This document shows, piece by piece, positions 58,801 through 64,000 of a stretch of DNA of 64,000 nt (position 1 is the stretch's first letter; the number at the start of each line of letters is the position of its first letter). The notes below the pieces were generated by a model that saw only the letters and a list, made by a program, of their open reading frames with translations, had not been told where the DNA came from and ran no database searches. Source of the stretch: Glebionis coronaria (taxonomy: Eukaryota; Streptophyta; Magnoliopsida; Asterales; Asteraceae); NCBI GenBank assembly GCA_025667525.1, contig CM046877.1:31879255-31943254 (forward strand), written 5' to 3'. The position numbers and the translations under genes are program-made.

Positions 58801-58964
58801 CTTGTTTGCTTGAAAATGTATCCATGTTACCTTTTTAAACACAAACACAAAACATACCACATAATTCCGCTTTATATCAACCCTCCTTAAGAAAATTTGT
58901 GTCCATGTTCCATATGTTTTATGGTGATTTGTTGATTAATTGATATGAGATTTTGCTCATATCA
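55881..58964 (-). repeat. 5' LTR of the Athila-type element (right)
   Basis: 3084 bp. Differs from the left LTR by a ~170-bp segment at about 57690-57860 and by a replaced stretch at 58874-58903 that copies the adjacent flank. Confidence 0.9.
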
Positions 58965-58969
58965 ACCCT

Positions 58970-59700
58970 CCTTAAGAAAATTTGTGTCTGCAAAACTTCA
59001 CATGATTGCATCAAGCGAATGTAGAAACAGTTCTAAGAACATGCCTAGGCATAGTTTAAATGACACGGGTCATAAACACTATATAGATAATGCTAAGAAT
59101 AAGACACAAAAAAGAGATAGGACTCCAAAACCTAGTGTTATACCTTCTACTAGAGTTCGAAACACTACCTATGGTAGCAAACCGAAACCTAGGAGCGCTA
59201 ATTAAACATATAGGAATTGGCATGCCTCTAAGAGTAGTGGTGTGACGTTAAATGCAATGCAAAAATTAGATCACTCTAGGAACCTTAGATCTTTCCCAGA
59301 TGTTAAACACTTTGTATGTTCGACATGTCACAAATGTGTCTTTGATGCAAATCACGATGGTTGTATAGCCAAGGTGCTTAGAGATGTGAATTATCAAGTT
59401 ATATTTCAATCCCATAAGACTAGAAATAGTGACAACCCCGCAGAGCATAAGCTTCCTAGGAATTCTGTTCTAGATAAGCAAACAACGCCTACTAGATCGT
59501 GTATTATGTGGATAAATACTGGTAGAACGTCAATTTAGGAGCTCGAATTTTCTTCAATAAATATTTCAATGGAAAATATAAAGTTGTTTCAAAGTCTTCT
59601 GCTGTCAATACTCCTTATGCACCCGATCAACGTAAACAAGAAACTTGATTTAACTTCATCTACATCAACTCAAGTTCCAATTGTCACTATACATGGGAAC
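58970..59700 (+). pseudogene. Copia gag-extension remnant, block copy 2, 3' part
   Basis: Continues 43050-44467: ECRNSSKNMPRHSLNDTGHKHY (58945-59205 frame), then the zinc-finger-like CSTCHKCVFDANHDGC (59242-59538). Stops after ~59538. Matches 9868-10600. Confidence 0.7.
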
Positions 59701-60261
59701 TTCGACGTGTAAATATTTTTGGTTATTTCTCTTTATTTTGATTTATAATATTTTTGAAAAAGAAAATACAAAAATATAAAACCTATAAAAACAAAATACA
59801 AAAGTAGAAAAAATTTCAAAAAATTTCAATAAGAATCTTCTCGACATGTCTTTCAGTATCGATAATCTTTCCATGCCTACAAATTTTGTTTAACAATGGC
59901 ACGGGTTAGTAAATAAAGATCGAATGAAAGTTTCACAACAGGTCATTTCTATTTTTATATGTGACTTACAGTCACATGTTTGTAACTCGGATCTCAAAGT
60001 AAGGAAAGTACAATCTTTCAAGATAACTTATCCTAAACAACGAGAAGGTCAATCTTCTCGGTCATGAGCTTCTCTACAAAACATTCAAAGTTTTAAGCTC
60101 ATAAAAATCGGACCAAAATGCAAGGGAAGTGTACATTTTGGTGCGTTTACTCTTGAAGATAGAAGAGAAGGCCTCTAACATGATATTTTAAAAATTGTTG
60201 AACACAATTTTTCAAGAATTTCTCAAAAGGTTTTTCAAAATCTTTCAAAATTGTTTAGGTT
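59700..60261 (+). other. Post-pol-like copia stretch, block copy 2
   Basis: Matches 10600-11150 closely. Non-coding. Ends where gypsy integrase similarity starts. Confidence 0.5.
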
Positions 60262-61491
60262 ACGTAATACTTATTTTACTAGAAGGGTATGAGAAAACAA
60301 CTTAAACAGTTTGTAAGGGAGTGTGTGGGTTATCAAAAATGCAAGCCAGACTTGAGTGCTTATCTTGTATTGCTACAACCTTTACCAATTCCTCATAATG
60401 TATGGTCACAAATATCCATGGATTTCATTGAAGGGTTTCGTAAGTCACAGGGAGAGGATGTTATTTCGGTGGCAGTTGATAGACTCAATAAATATGATCA
60501 TTTGTTGGGTTGTCTCAACCTTTCACACCTGCACAAGTTGCACATGTGTTCATGGATACAGTGTATAGGCTACATGGTATGCCTGAAACCATTGTTTCAG
60601 ATAGAGATAAGGTTTTCACAAGTGCATTTTGGAAAGAATTATTCAAAGCTGTGAAGGTCAAACTTCATATGTCCACAACATATCACCCTTATACATATGG
60701 GCAGATAGAAATGGTCAATAGATGCCTGAAAGGTTATTTAAGGTGTATGATTGGTGAACAACTCAAGAGATGGATGGAGTGGCTTCCATTAGCTGAATTA
60801 TGGTACAAAACTATATTTCCACACCTCGATTAATAGTACACCTTTTGAGGTGGTCTATGGACAAACTCCTCCTATACATGTGCCATATTTTTTATGGCTA
60901 ACCAAGGTAGACATGATAGATAGAAGTTTATTAGCAAGAGAAAGGATCCTGCAATCACTCAACTTCCATTTATAGATGTCTCAAAACAAAATGAAACAAC
61001 TGGCTGATAAGTTAAGATCTAAGAGAGTGTTTGTAGAAGGAGATTTGGTGCTTCTCAAGCTTCAGCCACATAAATAGGTGACCTTAAGGCAAGGCAGACA
61101 AAATAAGTTCTCTCATAAGTATTATATGCCATTTGAAGTAGTTTCCAAAGTGGTATTAGCTGTGCATACAGGTTGAAGTTACCTTCACAAGCATAAACAT
61201 ATGATGTGTTCCATGTGTCTCAGCTAAACAAGTATAGTGGACCTTTAATGTTTGCTGATTAAGTTGTACTTCCTCAATGTGATTCTGATGGAGTCTTGTT
61301 GGCTCAACCATTAAAGTTGTTGGATACGAAGATGGTAAAAAATAATAATAGAATGGTGGTGTTTGATCTAGTGTAGTGGACTAATAGGACAGTTGTAGAT
61401 GCTAGTTGGGAGGACTTGCACAAGCCAGTGGAGATGTTTCTTGACTTTGATCTGAGTTCTTGAGGACAAGGACTCTTTAATATGGATGGGT
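60262..61491 (+). pseudogene. Gypsy integrase fragment, block copy 2
   Basis: Uninterrupted by later insertions. 60289-60654 gives MRKQLKQFVRECVGYQKCK (zinc-site region) and MDFIEGF (first Asp). After a frameshift near 60500, 60510-60833 gives HGMPETIVSDRDKVFTSAFW (second Asp) and GQIEMVNRCLKGYL (Glu). Further frames encode a GPF-type C-terminus and end near 61440. Upstream domains (protease, reverse transcriptase) are absent. Several stops make it non-functional. Confidence 0.8.
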
Positions 61492-61834
61492 TGTTAGGAA
61501 CTCTGTCCTAAACCCTATGACACGTGAGGGGCATGTGCATGAATTTGGTCAGACACGTGAGGTGCACATGTATCCTACCACTTGGGGTAAAACAGAGTAA
61601 CTAATTTTCCCGCCAAGACTTGGTTTAAATAATTTGATTAGTTCATTTATCATTTTAGCTTGTTTTGATTGTAACCAACTTCTCTCTCTCAATTCCAAAC
61701 TCATTGTAATCATTGTAAACGTTTAGTTACAATTGATTAATAGAATCACGATTTCAATCTTGATTCTTAATTCGATAGATCCTAAGTGATTTCTGGCAAT
61801 TCGATCTTTCTGATTGCCTAATTGTGTTCTTACA
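61492..61834 (+). repeat. Gypsy 3' LTR, block copy 2
   Basis: 343 bp, TGTTAGGAAC...TTCTTACA. Provides the intact form of the LTR that is split in copy 1 and the empty site of the solo LTR (gcacatgtatcc). Confidence 0.6.
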
Positions 61835-62538
61835 GTTTATCACCTATCACATGTTTTTCTTATAATGTTTGATCATGAAGATATGATGATATATGGATGA
61901 AAACTAATGGCATTTTAGTTCTAGTCAACAGTGAACTCTTTTCCTCATTTTGGATCGTTAGTCAGGTCCAGTTCAGTCTCGTAAAACTGGCTATTATGCT
62001 TTGTCGGATCGAACCGGACCGAAGGACCAGGCCAAGTTAAACCTGGACCAAACAATTTTGTCCGGTTCTCAGTCAGAAATTTTGGACCAAATATTTTTTT
62101 CGATCTGTCCGGTGTAGGTTTTGATCCAAGGTCATCCTTAATGTAATGTTTCAGTAACTAGAGAAAATGCTCGAAAAGGTCAAAATACTTTTCTATTTTT
62201 CTCTTCGAGGCCGAGAAACATGTTTTTTTCCATATTGGTTCAGGGTAACAAAAAAACAAGGCAACAAGCGGAAGATTTTGATAAATGTTCAAAACAATAC
62301 AAAAAAGTAGGTTGCCTAAAGAATATGGCAACAGAGACCTAAAATGCAATGTGACGCACTCTGCATCTGATTGCCCTTATTCTTCCTGTTGCCCTGGACT
62401 AAATTGGCACTTACAACATTTTTTGTCTTGTTTGAGAAAATGCAATTGGGGAATGGACCCTTTTAGGAATTAGCCCTAATAATTATAAAGGCAAGTGTTT
62501 TATAATTTGAGTGGTAAGAGAAGAATATTTTCCTAACT
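61835..62538 (+). other. Shared non-coding tail of block copy 2
   Basis: Collinear with 25974-26710, ending attttcctaa. No gene recognised. A ~120-base segment also resembles 1-130. Confidence 0.6.
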
Positions 62539-62765
62539 AGCTAAAAGACCCGTGAAATTCACGGGTATTTTAAAAGAAACATCACAGAAGTTAGTTAATT
62601 AAAATATGTATTATAAATCTATTAGATAAGAAATCACATATGGATAAAGAACTAAAAAATACTATTAATTTGGTCATACAAAAGTCATATGAAACACAAT
62701 GGTAAATCACAAAAAACACCGTACCAATCCTTATTATACAAATGCGACATATCATGTAGATGTGA

Positions 62766-63551
62766 TCATAAATTGTGGAGCACTTCTTTGTGGACGTTGG
62801 TCGTGGTATTAGTGAGATTTCCATCTTCGTTTTGAATAACTATCTTCGGTCCTTTTTTGCTCTTAACACGAGAGACGGCCACATATAGTTGGTCATGTGT
62901 AAAAACGGGTCGTGACAAATACAAACCGACTTGCCTGAGAGATTGTCTTTGACTTTTGTTAATTGTCATCGTGAAAGACACGGACATGGAAAACTGTTTC
63001 CTTACTATTTTTATCGGCACACGTTTATCAGAAGGTGATATTCTCATCCTTCCAATGATCACTTGTTTACCAAAATGGTTTACGTTGATTATAGTGGTGT
63101 GGGTGGCACTTTTGAGCAACGGGTCTACACGAAGTCGTGGTCCATTTCACAACCAATTTGTTTGATTAGTGTTTCGTAACAACATGATCGAAACACCAAC
63201 TTTCAATTTAAGTTAATGGTTGGGTACGACGGAAAATTTCAGACCATTCACGAACTCTGTAGATAATACAGATTTGTTTATACTTGAACCCATTTCTTAC
63301 TTGCAAATACTATAGCAACTGTCATACGTGACTTTTTCGTCGGAAATAAACGACAATAATTTCTCATTGATAGTGTCGACAACCTCATTCGTAGGTGCAA
63401 GAACGGCTTTTTCGGTGAAATAATTGTTGTCTTCAAGGTTACCCAACATATTTGGGTAATAAAGTCTATGATTTGAGGCTACGAAAGATTTCCCTCTCGT
63501 TTTTTGGTAGACTATTTGGTCAAGACTTGACCAACTTTTCCCCGACGACAT
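62766..63551 (-). pseudogene. Helitron PIF1-type helicase, C-terminal remnant
   Basis: 63297-63551 encodes AVLAPTNEVVDTINEKLLS, a helicase motif region. 63120-63230 carries a VGVSIMLLRNTNQ-type segment in broken frame. 62766-63119 ends with MTINKSQRQSLRQVGLYL (the conserved INKSQGQ motif, with G replaced by R) and QLYVAVSRVKSKKG. In intact Helitrons this forms the C-terminal helicase of the RepHel protein used for rolling-circle transposition. At least two stops or frameshifts separate the pieces, and the Rep part is not seen. Confidence 0.8.
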
Positions 63552-64000
63552 GTCACTAAGAAAAGTTTTCTCAATATTTGACTTAAAAGTCTCCTCCGAC
63601 TTTGTGTCACGCCAGACTTTTTTTTGTCGTTTAATGGGCTTTCCCCTATGACAAACCGATTAGAATGATCAATGTTGTTAAAGGTTAATTATCGGAAGGA
63701 ATACCACCTTTCAATATGCGTAACATGGAGGCTACTGCGTTATATATATCCTTAATAGCCAAAAGACCCGTCAAATGCAAGAGTAATGTAAAAAGGCAAA
63801 AAGAAATAGTTAACAACGACTTATGTATTAACCATCGGTTATAAAAATCAAAATGATATTAAAATCATCGTTTGCACGTAATTAAAAAGTAACCAATTGT
63901 TTCTCGCAATAAAGAAGCAACGTGTTTGTAGCGAACCTATTTTAGTTTTGACGAACACCTACAATGATTGGCATGACTATCTTATTTGTTTAAAATAGTG
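63552..64000 (-). other. End of window, possible second Helitron terminus
   Basis: At ~63755-63785 the sequence tagccaaaagacccgtcaaatg resembles the 3' terminal segment at 62539-62566 (ctagctaaaagacccgtgaa), but with a decayed hairpin. Helicase similarity fades here. Nothing else is recognised. Confidence 0.3.

Larger units (their letters stand above)
44468..58964 (-). mobile_element. Athila-type Ty3/gypsy element with intact pol
   Basis: 14.5 kb. LTRs are 44468-47401 (2934 bp) and 55881-58964 (3084 bp), starting TGAAATTGAG and ending GCTCATATCA, with perfect duplications ACCCT at 44463-44467 and 58965-58969. On the minus strand the primer-binding site TGGCGCCGCGGCCGG (55864-55878) is close to the Asp-tRNA type usual for Athila, and AGGGGATT precedes the 3' LTR. 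Over the first ~330 bases the LTRs differ by roughly 3-4% by eye, which is clearly older than the SIRE-like insertion. It has gag (broken), pol (open) and a 2-kb post-pol region without an envelope-like frame. Confidence 0.92.
28104..62538 (+). mobile_element. Composite copia/gypsy block, copy 2 (split by two insertions)
   Basis: Collinear with copy 1 after removal of 28823-42234 and 44468-58964. Segments: copia LTR 28104-28604; primer-binding site TGGTATCAAGAGCC at 28607; leader 28620-28822 and 42240-43050; gag remnant 43050-44467 and 58970-59700; post-pol-like 59700-60260; gypsy integrase 60262-61491; gypsy LTR 61492-61834; tail to 62538. It is cut at the right by the Helitron. Confidence 0.8.
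62539..64000 (-). mobile_element. Helitron, 3' end, truncated by the window
   Basis: On the minus strand the element ends with a hairpin (CCCGTGAA/TTCACGGG, 62551-62566), then TCTTTTAG and CTAG at 62539, followed by T outside. This is the Helitron 3' terminus, with insertion between A and T. In block copy 1 the uninterrupted site reads cctaa|tgtg at 26710/26711, which confirms the boundary. The interior encodes helicase remnants. The 5' end lies beyond the window or is disrupted. Confidence 0.85.

Noticed and set aside
1..64000. tRNA, rRNA or other structured RNA genes
   Set aside because: None was seen; the tRNA-like matches (18981, 41899, 7383, 28607, 55864) are primer-binding sites next to LTRs.

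Overview
The window is plant nuclear DNA from a dicot. It is probably from the daisy family (Asteraceae), because the degenerate copia gag remnants look like those I recall as abundant in that family; this is memory-based and tentative. Nearly everything is transposable-element sequence. The only ordinary cellular gene I can support is an intronless COI1-like F-box/leucine-rich-repeat gene at 1653-3185. It has lost most of the residues that bind jasmonoyl-isoleucine in COI1 and lacks the COI1 C-terminus.

Layout. 1-165: fragment of a dispersed repeat. 166-656: hAT-type MITE. 657-1652: putative promoter and leader of the COI1-like gene. 1653-3185: the gene. 3985-6021: a PIF/Harbinger-like foldback element whose arms are about 1.6 kb of ~20-bp minisatellite in inverted orientation. 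6227-6687: second hAT MITE, with a perfect 8-bp target duplication. 6874-26710: block copy 1. 26711-28103: a rearranged spacer with inverted and direct repeats and three 333-bp tandem units. 28104-62538: block copy 2. 62539-64000: the 3' end of a Helitron with PIF1-type helicase remnants.

The block is a chimera of about 6.5 kb: copia LTR, copia leader and gag (pol deleted), a post-pol-like stretch, then a Ty3/gypsy integrase fragment with its 3' LTR and a shared tail. It is present twice in direct orientation. Each copy was later split by two other LTR insertions, and the other copy supplies the empty site. Copy 1 carries a Tekay/Del-type chromovirus (11334-21542, minus) and a solo LTR of a related family (22676-25704, minus). 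Copy 2 carries a SIRE-like copia element (28823-42234, minus) and an Athila-type gypsy element (44468-58964, minus). All four have 5-bp target duplications; three are perfect and the Tekay one has a single mismatch.

None of the retroelements appears fully functional. The Athila pol is one open 1246-codon frame, but its gag is broken. The SIRE-like element has LTRs differing at about 2 of 321 bases, yet carries about five in-frame stops and three frameshifts. The Tekay element has many stops, often where the family usually has Gln, Arg or Trp codons, as expected from cytosine deamination. The most unusual structures are the foldback minisatellite, the palindromic 27-bp minisatellite and related leader repeats in the SIRE-like element, the hairpin cluster in the Tekay-type LTRs, and the duplicated copia/gypsy chimera.
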